The notes: generated by a model not told the origin, from the letters alone. A stretch of 64,000 bases of DNA from JACKCB01 sp964452775 (GCA_964452775.1 CAYVQP010000008.1:1-64000), one strand, 5' to 3'; positions 36,553-45,754 are shown, counted from the stretch's first letter. Program-made: numbers and translations.

Positions 36553-36660
36553 ATGTAACTCGATTTTGCAACTCAAGTAATGTAACTCGATTTTATAAAT
36601 CGAGTGATGTAACTCGATTTTATAAATCGAGTGATGTAACTCGATTTTGCAAATCGAGTG
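36553..36660 (+). repeat. Four tandem 27-nt palindromic repeats between glpA and glpB
   Basis: Four direct repeats of exactly 27 nt start at 36553, 36580, 36607 and 36634. Each is ATGTAACTCGATTT, a 4-nt loop (TATA or TGCA) and AAATCGAGTG-like complement; the first copy is degenerate. Every unit is itself a hairpin with arms ACTCGATTT/AAATCGAGT and begins with ATGTAA, a start codon directly followed by a stop. The array fills the glpA-glpB gap and ends 36 nt before the glpB start. Confidence 0.9.
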
Positions 36661-36695
36661 TCGAACGAGACTTTCGATTTACGGGAGAGTAGGCG

Positions 36696-37961
36696 GTGAA
36701 TTTACAGGGTGATTTGCTGGTCATCGGCGCCGGCCTGGCCGGCCTGGTCGCCGGCTGGCGGGCGGCAGCGCGCGGCGAGAAGGTGCGCGTCATCGCCAAA
36801 GGCTGGGGGGCGACGCACTGGCTTCCCGGCTGCATTGACGTGTTGGGCTATTACCCACTGGACAGCCAGACGCCGGTGAAGTCGCCGGCCCAGGCTGTGC
36901 CCCAACTCATTCGCGCGCAGCCGCAACATCCCTACGCCCTGCTGGGCATGGAGCGACTGCAGGAAGCGTTGATAGCGTTGCAGGGCTTATGCGCCGCCGC
37001 CAATTACCCGTTGGTAGGTTCGCTGCAGAAGAACTGGTTGCTGCCCTCCGCCGTAGGCACGCAGCGCCCGACCTGCCTGGCCCCGGCGACAATGATTGCC
37101 GGAGACCTGTCGGATAAATCCTCCATCCTGGTGGTGGGCTTTGAGCAGTTCCGCGACTTCTACCCCCGGGTCATCGCCGACAACCTGCAATTGCAAGGGA
37201 TTCCCGCCCGCTCCGTTGTCCTGGATTTGGCCTCATTAGGCAGCCGGCGGTTCACCAATCCGACTACTCTGGCCCCCTTGCTGGAAGACACGGTCTTCCG
37301 CTCAGAATTGGTAGCCAGGTTAGGGCCACACCTGGAAGACGCCGGCCGCGTGGCCTTTCCGGCTGTGCTGGGCATGCGCCACGCCGTGAGCGTCTTGGAA
37401 GCGCTGCAGAACAGGCTGCGCCGGCCTGTCTTCGAGATACCCGGCCTGACCCCCTCCGTACCAGGCATCCGCTTGCACCATATTCTGGTAAGCGCTATCC
37501 GCGCTCACGGGGGACAGGTGCTCGACGGAATGGAAGCGCTGAGCAGCGAAACGGAAGCCGGGCGCGTCCAGGCGGTGCAAACGGAGTCAGCAACCCGCTT
37601 GCGCTCCCACCGCCACCATCGTTACTTGCTCGCTACCGGCGGCATCCTGGGCGGCGGCATTGACACGGATCGCCTCGGCGTTGTTCGCGAGGTCGTCTTT
37701 GATTTGCCGGTAGTCAAGCCTGAAAGCCGGCTGCAATGGTTCCAGCAGGAGTTTCTGGCCAAAGAAGGCCACCCTATTTACCAGGCCGGCGTGCACGTAG
37801 ACCAGCGTTTTCAGCCGGTCAACGGAAACGGCCGGCCCGTTTTCGACAATCTCTATGCAGCCGGAACCACCCTGGCCCATTGCGAAGTCATTCGCGAACG
37901 CTCCTTTGAAGGCGTCGCCGTGGCCACGGGTTATGCGGCTGCCGGATACGTACAGAACTAG
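36696..37961 (+). CDS. glpB: Anaerobic glycerol-3-phosphate dehydrogenase subunit B
   Basis: 421 residues, starting at GTG with GGGAGAG upstream. The flavin-binding N-terminus reads DLLVIGAGLAGLVAGWRAAARG; GWGATHWLPGCIDVLGY and a C-terminal DNLYAAGTTLAHCEVIRERSFEGVAVATGYAA are typical GlpB segments. GlpB binds FMN and relays electrons between GlpA and GlpC. It lies between two repeat arrays (36553-36660 and 37968-38269). Confidence 0.93.
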   Translation: MNLQGDLLVIGAGLAGLVAGWRAAARGEKVRVIAKGWGATHWLPGCIDVLGYYPLDSQTPVKSPAQAVPQLIRAQPQHPYALLGMERLQEALIALQGLCAAANYPLVGSLQKNWLLPSAVGTQRPTCLAPATMIAGDLSDKSSILVVGFEQFRDFYPRVIADNLQLQGIPARSVVLDLASLGSRRFTNPTTLAPLLEDTVFRSELVARLGPHLEDAGRVAFPAVLGMRHAVSVLEALQNRLRRPVFEIPGLTPSVPGIRLHHILVSAIRAHGGQVLDGMEALSSETEAGRVQAVQTESATRLRSHRHHRYLLATGGILGGGIDTDRLGVVREVVFDLPVVKPESRLQWFQQEFLAKEGHPIYQAGVHVDQRFQPVNGNGRPVFDNLYAAGTTLAHCEVIRERSFEGVAVATGYAAAGYVQN

Positions 37962-37967
37962 CGCACA

Positions 37968-38269
37968 ATTTTCCCGGAAACTTGACCATGTTGTCTGCCG
38001 GATTGTAGGCAACAGAGTTTCCGGGAAAATCAGAACTAACAGATGCGCACAATTTTCCCGGAAACNNNNNNNNNNNNNNNNNNNNNNNNNNNNNNNNNNN
38101 NNNNNNNNNNNNNNNNNNNNNNNNNNNNNNNNNNNNNNNNNNNNNNNNNNNNNNNNNNNNNNNNNAACAGAGTTTCCGGGAAAATCAGAACTAACAGATG
38201 CGCACAATTTTCCCGGAAACTTGACCATGTTGTCTGCCGGATTGTGGGCAACAGAGTTTCCGGGAAAAT
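37968..38269 (+). repeat. Tandem array of 84-nt units, each with a 15-bp perfect inverted repeat
   Basis: Left arms ATTTTCCCGGAAACT occur at 37968, 38052 (cut by the gap) and 38207; right arms AGTTTCCGGGAAAAT at 38016, 38171 and 38255. The period is 84 nt (48-nt offset between arms, then CAGAACTAACAGATGCG). At least three units are present. The 100-N gap sits inside the array, as expected for an unresolved tandem repeat: phase allows a true gap of 29 or 113 nt or further steps of 84. The array fills the glpB-glpC junction. The same core is found at 42221, 56634 and 62128. Confidence 0.9.
38066..38165. other. Assembly gap (100 N) inside the repeat array
   Basis: Exactly 100 N. Flanks are consistent with more copies of the 84-nt unit, not with a gene. 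Confidence 0.97.
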
Positions 38270-38290
38270 AATAGTTTGAGGAATACGACG

Positions 38291-39610
38291 ATGCCCGATC
38301 GCAATATTTGGGAAGCGGAGACTGACATCGAGTTTGCGGCACACGCGCCGGTCGAGCTGACGCTGGACAATTGCATCAAGTGCAATATCTGTGTCTCGGC
38401 CTGCCCGGTAGCCGCGGTGACGGATCTCTTTCCCGGCCCCAAGTACGAAGGTCCGCAGGCAGGTCGCTTTCGCCAGCCGCAGCAGGAGACGCCCGATCAC
38501 TCAGTAGACTATTGCAGCGGCTGCCGGGTCTGTAACATGGTCTGCCCGACCGGCGTGCGCATCGCCGAGATCAACGCCCGCGCCCGGGCGCGCATCGTCG
38601 AGCAAAACGGCTTCCCACCCTTCCAGCGGCTGCGCAACAACCTGCTGGCCCGTTCAGAGGCGCTGGGAAAGACCAACCGGCCGGTTGCGCCTCTGGCCAA
38701 CGGCGTCCTTGGCCGGCGGGCCGTGCGCTGGGTGATGAGCAAGAGCATCGGCATCGCCCCCAAGGCGCCCTTACCCTCTTTTAGCAGAACGACCTTCAGC
38801 AGCTGGCACCGCCAGCACCCCCGCCCGGAAGGGGCAACGCGTAAGGTAGCCTTCTTTCACGGCTGCGCCGCGGAGTATTACGAGCCGCGGGTGGCCAGGG
38901 CTGCCGTGCAGGTCCTGGAAGCCAACGGTTTTGAAGTGCTGGTGCCCGAGCAGAATTGCTGCGGTCTGCCGCTCCTGTCCAACGGCGAATTTGCTGCCGC
39001 CGCCTCTTATTACAACAACAATGTGCAGAAGATGGTGGGCTACGTCAGGAACGGCTACGTGATCGTGGGCGCTTCCACCAGTTGCATCCTGACACTGAAG
39101 GAAGAGGCGCCGGAAATGCTGGACATCCACACGCCCGACGCCCGGCTCCTGAGCCACAACACCTTCGACATCAGTGAATTTCTGCTGCACCTGTATGAAA
39201 GCGGCGAAATGGCCGTAGATAACTTGCGCCCCATCCCGCTCCGGCTGGCCTACCATATGCCCTGCCAGTACCGCGCGCACCGCATCGGCCGGCCCGCCGC
39301 CGAAATCCTGGGACTGATCCCGCAACTGGAGATCATGGAGAGCGAAGCAGCTTGCTGCGGCATCGCCGGCACCTATGGATTCAAGAATGAGAAGTACGAC
39401 ATCGCCATGGCGGTCGGCAAGCCACTCTTTGACTTTGTGCTTGAAGTCAAAGGCCCGGTCGTCGTCTGTGACAGCGAGACGTGTCGCTGGCAGATCACAC
39501 ACGGCTCCGACATTCCGTCTATCCATCCCATCGAACTGCTGGCTGCCGCTTATGGCTACCCGGTTGAACCGCCTCTTGCCGGCGTGTTGGCCGGAGCAGG
39601 GGTCAAGTAG
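38291..39610 (+). CDS. glpC: Anaerobic glycerol-3-phosphate dehydrogenase subunit C
   Basis: About 439 residues from ATG 38291 (GAGGA upstream; a TTG 15 nt earlier is less likely). Two [4Fe-4S] motifs open it: CIKCNICVSACP (about 31-42) and CSGCRVCNMVCP (about 76-87). Two CCG-type cysteine-rich domains follow, with QNCCGLPLLSNG and EAACCGIAGTYGFKNE. GlpC anchors GlpAB at the membrane and passes electrons to the quinone pool. Only 21 nt separate the last repeat arm from the ATG, so the array abuts the Shine-Dalgarno. Confidence 0.95.
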   Translation: MPDRNIWEAETDIEFAAHAPVELTLDNCIKCNICVSACPVAAVTDLFPGPKYEGPQAGRFRQPQQETPDHSVDYCSGCRVCNMVCPTGVRIAEINARARARIVEQNGFPPFQRLRNNLLARSEALGKTNRPVAPLANGVLGRRAVRWVMSKSIGIAPKAPLPSFSRTTFSSWHRQHPRPEGATRKVAFFHGCAAEYYEPRVARAAVQVLEANGFEVLVPEQNCCGLPLLSNGEFAAAASYYNNNVQKMVGYVRNGYVIVGASTSCILTLKEEAPEMLDIHTPDARLLSHNTFDISEFLLHLYESGEMAVDNLRPIPLRLAYHMPCQYRAHRIGRPAAEILGLIPQLEIMESEAACCGIAGTYGFKNEKYDIAMAVGKPLFDFVLEVKGPVVVCDSETCRWQITHGSDIPSIHPIELLAAAYGYPVEPPLAGVLAGAGVK

Positions 39611-39649
39611 TTCGGCCGGCAGGGTCAATCCAGCTTATACCGGTATCCG

Positions 39650-42169
39650 TTGGTTGGCATCGTCATAGTCTCCCATAGCGCACAGCTTGCCGCCGGCGTC
39701 CATGAACTGGTCGCCCAGATGGTGCAGGATCGCGTCCCACTCGCCGTCGCCGGCGGCCTGGACGACCCGGAAAATCCCATCGGCACCGACCCCATGCGCG
39801 TATTGGAAGCCATCGAAGCGGCTTACAGCGAAGATGGCGTGGTCGTGCTGATGGACCTGGGCAGCGCCCTACTGAGTGCGGAGATGGCGCTGGAATTTCT
39901 GTCGCCGGAGCAGCAGGCCAATGTACACCTCTGCCCCGCTCCTCTCGTCGAGGGCGCGATGGCCGCCGCCGTGCAGGCCTCGCTGGGCAGCCCGGTCGCC
40001 GAGGTGATGCGGGAAGCGCGCAGCGCGCTGGGGGTTAAGGAAGCGCAATTGGGGCTTGAGCCCGGCTCTCCCCCATCTGTCATTCCAACTGCCACGCCGG
40101 CTGAACACGGCCGGACGATCACGCTCACGATCATGAACCGGCAAGGGCTACACGCCCGTCCGGCGGCGCAATTCGTGCGCACTGCCGGCCGTTTTGACGC
40201 GGATGTGACCGTGCGAAAGGATGAGCAGCAGGCCAACGCCCGCAGCATCAACCAGATCGCCATGCTGGGCGTTCGCCAGCATGACACGGTCACCGTCAGC
40301 GCCGGCGGGCCGCAGGCGGAGGCAGTTCTGGACGCGCTCACAGCGCTGGTTGAGGCAAATTTCGGTGAGACAGATGACGAGACGACCGGGTCAGCGCAGC
40401 CGGCAGCGCTTCCTCCTGTCGCTAACGGCGGCGACGCGGACCATTGGCAGGGCATCCCTGTCTCGCCGGGGGTTGCTCTGGGCCGGACGGCCCACTTCCG
40501 GCCGCCATTGCCGGTGGTCGCCTACAACACGGTGTCCGATCTACAGGCCGAGCAAAACCGGTTACACGGCGCCCTGCAAGCAGCCATTGGCGAATTGGAG
40601 AGTGTATTGGCAACCGCTGCGGCGCGGCCGGGAGCTGAGCAAGCGACCATTCTCGAAGCGCATATCGTGATCCTGCAAGATCCGGCGCTGGTCGAGGCCG
40701 TCGAATCGCGCATCGGGGAGGAGCGTTTGAACGCCGCCGCGGCCTGGCAACTGGAGACAGAACGGCTGGCCGACGCCTACCGCGCCCTGGATGACCCATA
40801 CATGCAGGCCCGCGCGGCAGACATTCAGGACGTCTCCCGACGCGTATTGCGCCAATTGCTGGCCGGGGAGGCCCCGGCGCTGGAGTTCGCCGAGCCGGTG
40901 GTGTTGGTGGCAAGTGAACTCCTACCCTCAGATACGGCCACGCTGGATGTGAGTAAAGTGTTGGGCATCTGCACCGCAGCCGGCGGCGCTACCTCGCATA
41001 GCGCCATACTGGCGCGGGCGCTGGGCATACCGGCCGTGGCCGGACTCGGCCCGGCATTGCTCGACCTGCCGGAGGATCGGCTGATTGCCCTGGACGGGGG
41101 ACAGGGATTGCTCTGGCTCCACCCGACAGACGAGGAACTGGCCGAGCTGGAGGAGCGCCGGCGGGAATGGCGCGCCGGACAGGAGCGCCTGCGCCGGGCC
41201 GGCGCACGCCCCGCCCAGACGTTGGACGGCCAGCACATCGCCGTCTGGGCCAACATCGGCCGGCCCGCCGAAGCCGGCACTGCAGTGGAGTATGGCGCAG
41301 AGGGCGCCGGCCTCTTCCGCACGGAGTTCTTGTTTTTCGACCGCCCGGCCGCGCCGGATGAGGATGAGCAATTCGCCGCCTTTCGCCAGACGGCGCAACT
41401 GTTGGGCAATCGCCCGCTGATCATCCGCACCCTGGACATCGGCGGCGACAAGCCGATCCGCTACTTGGAACAACCGCAAGAAGACAATCCATTCCTGGGC
41501 TTACGCGGCATCCGCTACTGTCTGCGCTATCCTGCCCTGTTCAAGACCCAGTTGCGAGCCATTTTGCGAGCCGGGGCCGATCATGATATCCGGCTGATGT
41601 TTCCCATGATCGGCACACCGGCAGAGCTACAGGCCGCTCGCGCTATCCTGCAGGAAGTTCAGCGCGAGCTGCAGGAGGCCGGCGAGACGCACAACGCGAA
41701 TATGCCGGTGGGAATCATGATCGAAGTGCCCTCGGCCGTGGCCGTCGCCGACCGGCTGGCTCGCGACGCGGCCTTCTTCAGCATCGGTACGAACGATTTG
41801 ACCCAGTATGTGATGGCGGCGGACCGGGGCAATGCCGGGGTGGCGCAATTGGCCGACGCCTTGCAGCCGGCGGTGCTGCACATGGTCGCCCAGACCGCAA
41901 CCGCCGCTCACGCGGCGGGCATCCCGGTGGGCATGTGCGGGGAGCTGGCCGGCAACCCACTGGCTACCCCCTTGCTAATCGGCCTCGGACTCCACGAGCT
42001 GAGCATGAGCGCGCCGGCCATCCCCCAGGTCAAAGCAGCCGTGGGCGCTTTTACCAGGGCGCAGGCGGAAGCTGTTGCCCAACAGGCGCTGCAACTGGAT
42101 ACGGCCGAGGCCGTGGCCGCATATCTCAAGGCTCTCGAGGCCGGTGCGCCGCCGGTCCCGGCCAAGTAG
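39650..42169 (+). CDS. dhaM: DhaM: EIIA-HPr-enzyme I fusion that energises dihydroxyacetone kinase
   Basis: 839 residues. EIIA of the mannose-type fold comes first (1-125, phospho-His in VSHSAQ, His9). After a linker comes HPr (155-240, GLHARPAAQF, His168). Then a complete enzyme I runs from about 266 to the end, with phospho-His450 in GGATSHSAILAR, the PEP-binding barrel (GLFRTEFLFFDR, GLRGIRYCL, SIGTNDLTQYVMAADR) and the catalytic Cys in PVGMCGELAG (about 761). Phosphate flows PEP to EI, HPr, EIIA and then DhaL-bound ADP. In Escherichia coli DhaM the EI part is truncated; here it is full length. The start is TTG without a strong Shine-Dalgarno. Confidence 0.94.
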   Translation: MVGIVIVSHSAQLAAGVHELVAQMVQDRVPLAVAGGLDDPENPIGTDPMRVLEAIEAAYSEDGVVVLMDLGSALLSAEMALEFLSPEQQANVHLCPAPLVEGAMAAAVQASLGSPVAEVMREARSALGVKEAQLGLEPGSPPSVIPTATPAEHGRTITLTIMNRQGLHARPAAQFVRTAGRFDADVTVRKDEQQANARSINQIAMLGVRQHDTVTVSAGGPQAEAVLDALTALVEANFGETDDETTGSAQPAALPPVANGGDADHWQGIPVSPGVALGRTAHFRPPLPVVAYNTVSDLQAEQNRLHGALQAAIGELESVLATAAARPGAEQATILEAHIVILQDPALVEAVESRIGEERLNAAAAWQLETERLADAYRALDDPYMQARAADIQDVSRRVLRQLLAGEAPALEFAEPVVLVASELLPSDTATLDVSKVLGICTAAGGATSHSAILARALGIPAVAGLGPALLDLPEDRLIALDGGQGLLWLHPTDEELAELEERRREWRAGQERLRRAGARPAQTLDGQHIAVWANIGRPAEAGTAVEYGAEGAGLFRTEFLFFDRPAAPDEDEQFAAFRQTAQLLGNRPLIIRTLDIGGDKPIRYLEQPQEDNPFLGLRGIRYCLRYPALFKTQLRAILRAGADHDIRLMFPMIGTPAELQAARAILQEVQRELQEAGETHNANMPVGIMIEVPSAVAVADRLARDAAFFSIGTNDLTQYVMAADRGNAGVAQLADALQPAVLHMVAQTATAAHAAGIPVGMCGELAGNPLATPLLIGLGLHELSMSAPAIPQVKAAVGAFTRAQAEAVAQQALQLDTAEAVAAYLKALEAGAPPVPAK

Positions 42170-42220
42170 CCAATCGGGTGAGCTAGCCGCCGGCTGGTGC
42201 TTTGTCAGGCAGAATCAATC

Positions 42221-42283
42221 AGTTTTCCTGAAAACTCCATCATCAAGAGCCGGCGCTTGACCCAATTCAGTTTCCGAGAAAAT
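42221..42283 (+). repeat. Degenerate copy of the TTTCCCGGAAA-type palindrome
   Basis: AGTTTTCCTGAAAACT (42221-42236) and AGTTTCCGAGAAAAT (42269-42283) are arms 48 nt apart, the same offset as in the 84-nt array at 37968, but with substitutions in the core. It lies between dhaM and recD2. Confidence 0.6.
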
Positions 42284-42338
42284 GATGAAACCGGGTTGGC
42301 CGGGCGCTGGCCGCATCCTGAGCGCAGACACAACAATC

Positions 42339-42367
42339 TTGAATCAATTGCCCGCCGGTGGCACAAT
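42339..42367 (+). promoter_or_regulatory. Promoter of recD2, predicting a leaderless transcript
   Basis: TTGAAT (42339-42344) and CACAAT (42362-42367) are 17 nt apart, each matching four of six consensus bases. The recD2 ATG at 42374 is 6 nt after the -10, and no Shine-Dalgarno lies between. Confidence 0.45.
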
Positions 42368-42373
42368 CGGCTT

Positions 42374-44632
42374 ATGCAAGGCGGTGCAATCGAGAGTATC
42401 AGCGGTTCGGTCGAGCGAGTCACTTACTACAACGAGGAGAACGGCTATTCGGTCATCCGGCTACAGCCGGACAATCGCGGCATGCTCCCCTTTCCCTATG
42501 CTTCCGGCAGAGACGGCCTGATTACGCTGGTGGGCAATATGCCGGAGGTCAATCCCGGCGAACACCTGCGCCTGAGCGGACGCTGGCTGAACCATCCCAA
42601 ACACGGCCGCCAGTTCCAGGTCGAGAGCTGTGAACAAACTCTGCCGGCTACCACAGCGGGCATCAAGCGCTACCTCGGCTCCGGCATGGTCAGGGGGGTG
42701 GGCAAGGTGATGGCAGAGCGCATCGTGGATCGTTTCGGCGAGCAGACGCTGGACATGATCGAATTTGAACCCCAGAGCTTGCGCACGGTCCTGGGCATTG
42801 GCCCAAAGCGGGTGGACGGCATCGTCAGGGCCTGGGCGGAGCAGAAAGCGATCAAGGACGTGATGATCTTCTTGCAGGGGCATGGAGTCTCCACCGGCCT
42901 GGCAACGAAAATCTACAAGAAATACGGCGACGACTCGTTGAATGTGGTGCGCAACACGCCATACCGGCTGGTGCAGGACATCCACGGCGTCGGCTTCAAG
43001 ACGGCGGACAAGATCGCCCAGGCGTTGGGGCTGGCGCACGACGACCCGGCGCGCATCGAGGCCGGCATCGCCTACACCCTCAATCGCATGGCCGAGGAAG
43101 GGCATGTGTACGTGCCGCAAGACGAGCTGGAGCCGGAGGCGGCGGAAATCCTCGCCGTCGAGCCGGAGAAGATCGTCAACGTCATCGAATCGTTGGAAAC
43201 GGAAGCGCTGATCACGCGCGACACCATCCGCTACGAGATCCCGCAAGCGGACGGAGAAAAGCCGGAAGTACATGAGGAACGGGCGGTCTATCTGACTCCG
43301 CTGTATTACTCGGAGATTGGCGTCACTAACCGGATTCGACGCATGGTGGCCCATCCGACCAGCCGGCTGCAGAGCATCCGTCGCTCCGATGTGCTGGATG
43401 CCCTTCTCGCCCGGCAGGCGTTGCAACCGGGTCTGGCCCTGACGCAACAACAGGTCGAAGCGGTGCGCGCAGCCATTCAGAACAAGGTCACCATATTGAC
43501 CGGCGGCCCCGGCACGGGCAAGACCACCACCATGCGCGTCCTGCTCGACGTGCTGGAGCAGCGCCGGCACACTTTCGTCCTGGCCTCGCCCACGGGCCGG
43601 GCCGCCAAGCGATTGAGCGAGGCCACCGGCCGCGAGGCCAAGACGATTCACAGGTTGCTGGAGTTCAGGCCGGGTGAAGGCTTTGGCCGGCATGAAGACA
43701 ACCCCCTGGATGCGGATATCGTCATCATAGACGAGGCCTCTATGCTGGACCTCGTGCTGACCAACAACCTGCTGAAGGCCATTGCCACGGATACCCACCT
43801 CCTGCTTGTCGGGGATGTGGACCAGTTGCCCTCAGTGGGAGCCGGGGACGTGTTGCGCGACCTGATCGCCTCCGGCGTCGCCCATGTGGTGCGCTTGCAG
43901 ACGATCTTCCGCCAAGCCGCCGAAAGCCTGATCGTGCAGAACGCCCACCGCATCAACCAGGGTCACTTCCCGCTGACCGGCAAGGATGCCACGGACTTCT
44001 TCATCTTCGTGAAGGAAGACGTGGAGGAACTCGCCGATCTGCTGGTCGATCTGGTTGCAGTCCGCATGCCGCAGAAGTTCGGCCTGGAACCGCTGATGGA
44101 CATCCAGGTGTTAAGCCCGATGTACAACGGGCCGGTCGGAGTGACAAATCTAAACGCGCGGCTGCAAGAAGCGCTGAACCCCGGCAGCAGCAAGAAGGTG
44201 GAACGGCGCCTGGGCGGCCGGCTCTTCCGGACCGGGGACAAGGTGATGCAGACGGTCAACAACTACGACAAGAATGTGTACAATGGCGATATCGGCATCA
44301 TCGCCGCCATGGACCCGGTGCAGCAGACGGCGCAGGTGAACATTGACGGCATGCCGGTAGTTTACGACTTTCTGGAATTAGATGAACTGGCCCACGCCTT
44401 TGCCGTCAGCGTGCACAAGAGCCAGGGCAGCGAATATCAGGCGGTGGTTGTGCCGGTGGTCACCCAACATTATCTGATGCTGCAGCGCAACCTGCTTTAC
44501 ACGGCGATCACTCGCGCGCGCAAATTGGTCGTTCTGGCCGGCTCTCGACGGGCCATTCAGATCGCGATCAGGAACAACAAGGTATCTGAACGGCACACCG
44601 CGCTGGACTACCGCCTGAAACGGGCGGCTTGA
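42374..44632 (+). CDS. recD2: RecD2-type ATP-dependent DNA helicase
   Basis: About 752 residues of the SF1B family. The N-terminal part (about 1-330) holds an OB-like region with SVERVTYYNEENGYSVIRL and helix-hairpin-helix repeats (GSGMVRGVGKVMAERIV, VLGIGPKRVDGIV, IHGVGFKTADKIA). The motor follows: Walker A GGPGTGKTTT, Walker B VIIDEASMLD, GDVDQLPSVGAGDVLRD, and motif VI VHKSQGSEYQAVVV and LYTAITRARKLV. RecD2 unwinds DNA 5' to 3' in repair and is found in bacteria lacking RecBC. The frame is open upstream but the N-terminal conservation starts at this ATG. Confidence 0.95.
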   Translation: MQGGAIESISGSVERVTYYNEENGYSVIRLQPDNRGMLPFPYASGRDGLITLVGNMPEVNPGEHLRLSGRWLNHPKHGRQFQVESCEQTLPATTAGIKRYLGSGMVRGVGKVMAERIVDRFGEQTLDMIEFEPQSLRTVLGIGPKRVDGIVRAWAEQKAIKDVMIFLQGHGVSTGLATKIYKKYGDDSLNVVRNTPYRLVQDIHGVGFKTADKIAQALGLAHDDPARIEAGIAYTLNRMAEEGHVYVPQDELEPEAAEILAVEPEKIVNVIESLETEALITRDTIRYEIPQADGEKPEVHEERAVYLTPLYYSEIGVTNRIRRMVAHPTSRLQSIRRSDVLDALLARQALQPGLALTQQQVEAVRAAIQNKVTILTGGPGTGKTTTMRVLLDVLEQRRHTFVLASPTGRAAKRLSEATGREAKTIHRLLEFRPGEGFGRHEDNPLDADIVIIDEASMLDLVLTNNLLKAIATDTHLLLVGDVDQLPSVGAGDVLRDLIASGVAHVVRLQTIFRQAAESLIVQNAHRINQGHFPLTGKDATDFFIFVKEDVEELADLLVDLVAVRMPQKFGLEPLMDIQVLSPMYNGPVGVTNLNARLQEALNPGSSKKVERRLGGRLFRTGDKVMQTVNNYDKNVYNGDIGIIAAMDPVQQTAQVNIDGMPVVYDFLELDELAHAFAVSVHKSQGSEYQAVVVPVVTQHYLMLQRNLLYTAITRARKLVVLAGSRRAIQIAIRNNKVSERHTALDYRLKRAA

Positions 44633-44641
44633 TAGTATGGG

Positions 44642-45361
44642 ATGGTTATGGAGATCGCGTTTGCAGTAGCAAAGGTCAGCAAGTACGCTTCGCGCGAAAG
44701 CGGCGACACATTGGAAATGATAGAACGGCCGCACGGCGGCATCTCTATGGTGCTGGTTGATGGTCAGCGCTCCGGGAAGTCGGCGAAGTCGATCAGCAAT
44801 GTCGTTGCGCGCAAGGCGATCCAACTGCTGGCCGAGGGGGTCCGGGACGGCGCCGCTGCTCGGGCCGCCCACGATTACCTCTATACCTATCGCGGCGGCA
44901 AGGTGACCGCCACGCTGAACATCCTCTCCGCCGACGCGGTCACCAAGACCCTGGTCATTTCCCGCAACAACGAAGCGCCGGTCATTGTGCATACCCCACA
45001 GCGCGGCCTCTTCCTGCTCGATGCCCCGTCGGAGTCGATTGGCACCCGCCGCAACGTGAAGCCGGACATTTCCGAGATACCGATGGAACTCGGCCCGCTG
45101 GTCGTTGTCTTTACGGATGGGTTGCGCCATGCCGGAAGCTGGCACGGGCAGAACAATTTCGACCCGCTCGCCGCCATGCGCGAGATGCTGGCATCCGGCA
45201 TCTCCGACCCGCCGGCGATTGCTGATGGTCTGCTCCGGCGGGCCATGGAAATGGATGACGGCCGCCCACGGGACGACATCAGCGTCCTCGTGGTGAGCGT
45301 GCGGGAGAATCAGCCGACGGATGATGTGCGCCGGCTCGCCGGGCGCATGGCGGTTAGTTAG
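44642..45361 (+). CDS. SpoIIE/PP2C-type serine/threonine phosphatase
   Basis: 239 residues. ISMVLVDGQRSGKSAKSISNVVARKAIQLLAEG matches the first metal-binding region of stand-alone SpoIIE/RsbX-like phosphatases (Asp in VDGQ, about 40), followed by KVTATLNILSAD, SRNNEAPVIVH, LVVVFTDGLRHAG (second metal Asp) and GRPRDDISVLVVSV (third). These proteins dephosphorylate anti-anti-sigma factors or other phosphoproteins; the target here is unknown. It begins 9 nt after recD2 and is followed by the P-loop gene at 13 nt, so these form one unit. ATG 44642 or 44648 may be used. Confidence 0.85.
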   Translation: MVMEIAFAVAKVSKYASRESGDTLEMIERPHGGISMVLVDGQRSGKSAKSISNVVARKAIQLLAEGVRDGAAARAAHDYLYTYRGGKVTATLNILSADAVTKTLVISRNNEAPVIVHTPQRGLFLLDAPSESIGTRRNVKPDISEIPMELGPLVVVFTDGLRHAGSWHGQNNFDPLAAMREMLASGISDPPAIADGLLRRAMEMDDGRPRDDISVLVVSVRENQPTDDVRRLAGRMAVS

Positions 45362-45373
45362 CCGGTTGGCCGG

Positions 45374-45745
45374 ATGACGGAATCAGCGCCTTCTCAGCGT
45401 ATACGGGTGGGGATCGTGGGGCCGTGCGTCTCCGGCAAGAGCACGCTGGCGCAGGCGTTGAACGCCGCCGGCTACGATGCCCATGCGATCTCGCAAGAGC
45501 ACTCCTACGTGCCCTATATGTGGCAGCGGATCACCGGGCCGGATGTGCTGGTCTACCTGGACGTGGATTACGCCGCCGCCAAAGCCCGCCGGCCGCGCAT
45601 TGATTGGGGGCCGGAGCGCCTCGTCGAGCAAGCCAATCGCCTCGCTCACGCCCGCGCCCACTGTGATCTCTATCTGGATACCAGCGACCAGAACGAGGAC
45701 AGAGTAGCGGCGCAGGTGATATCCTTTCTCTCGACGTATAGTTAG
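45374..45745 (+). CDS. Small P-loop NTPase/kinase-like protein
   Basis: 123 residues with a Walker A IVGPCVSGKSTLAQAL (about 13-28) near the N-terminus and VLVYLDVDYAAAKARR (about 58-73), the pattern of small nucleoside/adenylate-kinase-like folds. There is a short lid-like basic segment. The substrate cannot be told. It is the last gene before the convergent groEL. Confidence 0.75.
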   Translation: MTESAPSQRIRVGIVGPCVSGKSTLAQALNAAGYDAHAISQEHSYVPYMWQRITGPDVLVYLDVDYAAAKARRPRIDWGPERLVEQANRLAHARAHCDLYLDTSDQNEDRVAAQVISFLSTYS

Positions 45746-45754
45746 TCGGAACAA

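Noticed and set aside
36553..38269. Repeat arrays as CRISPR
   Set aside because: The units are contiguous or separated by identical sequence with no unique spacers, each unit is a long palindrome, and no cas gene is near.
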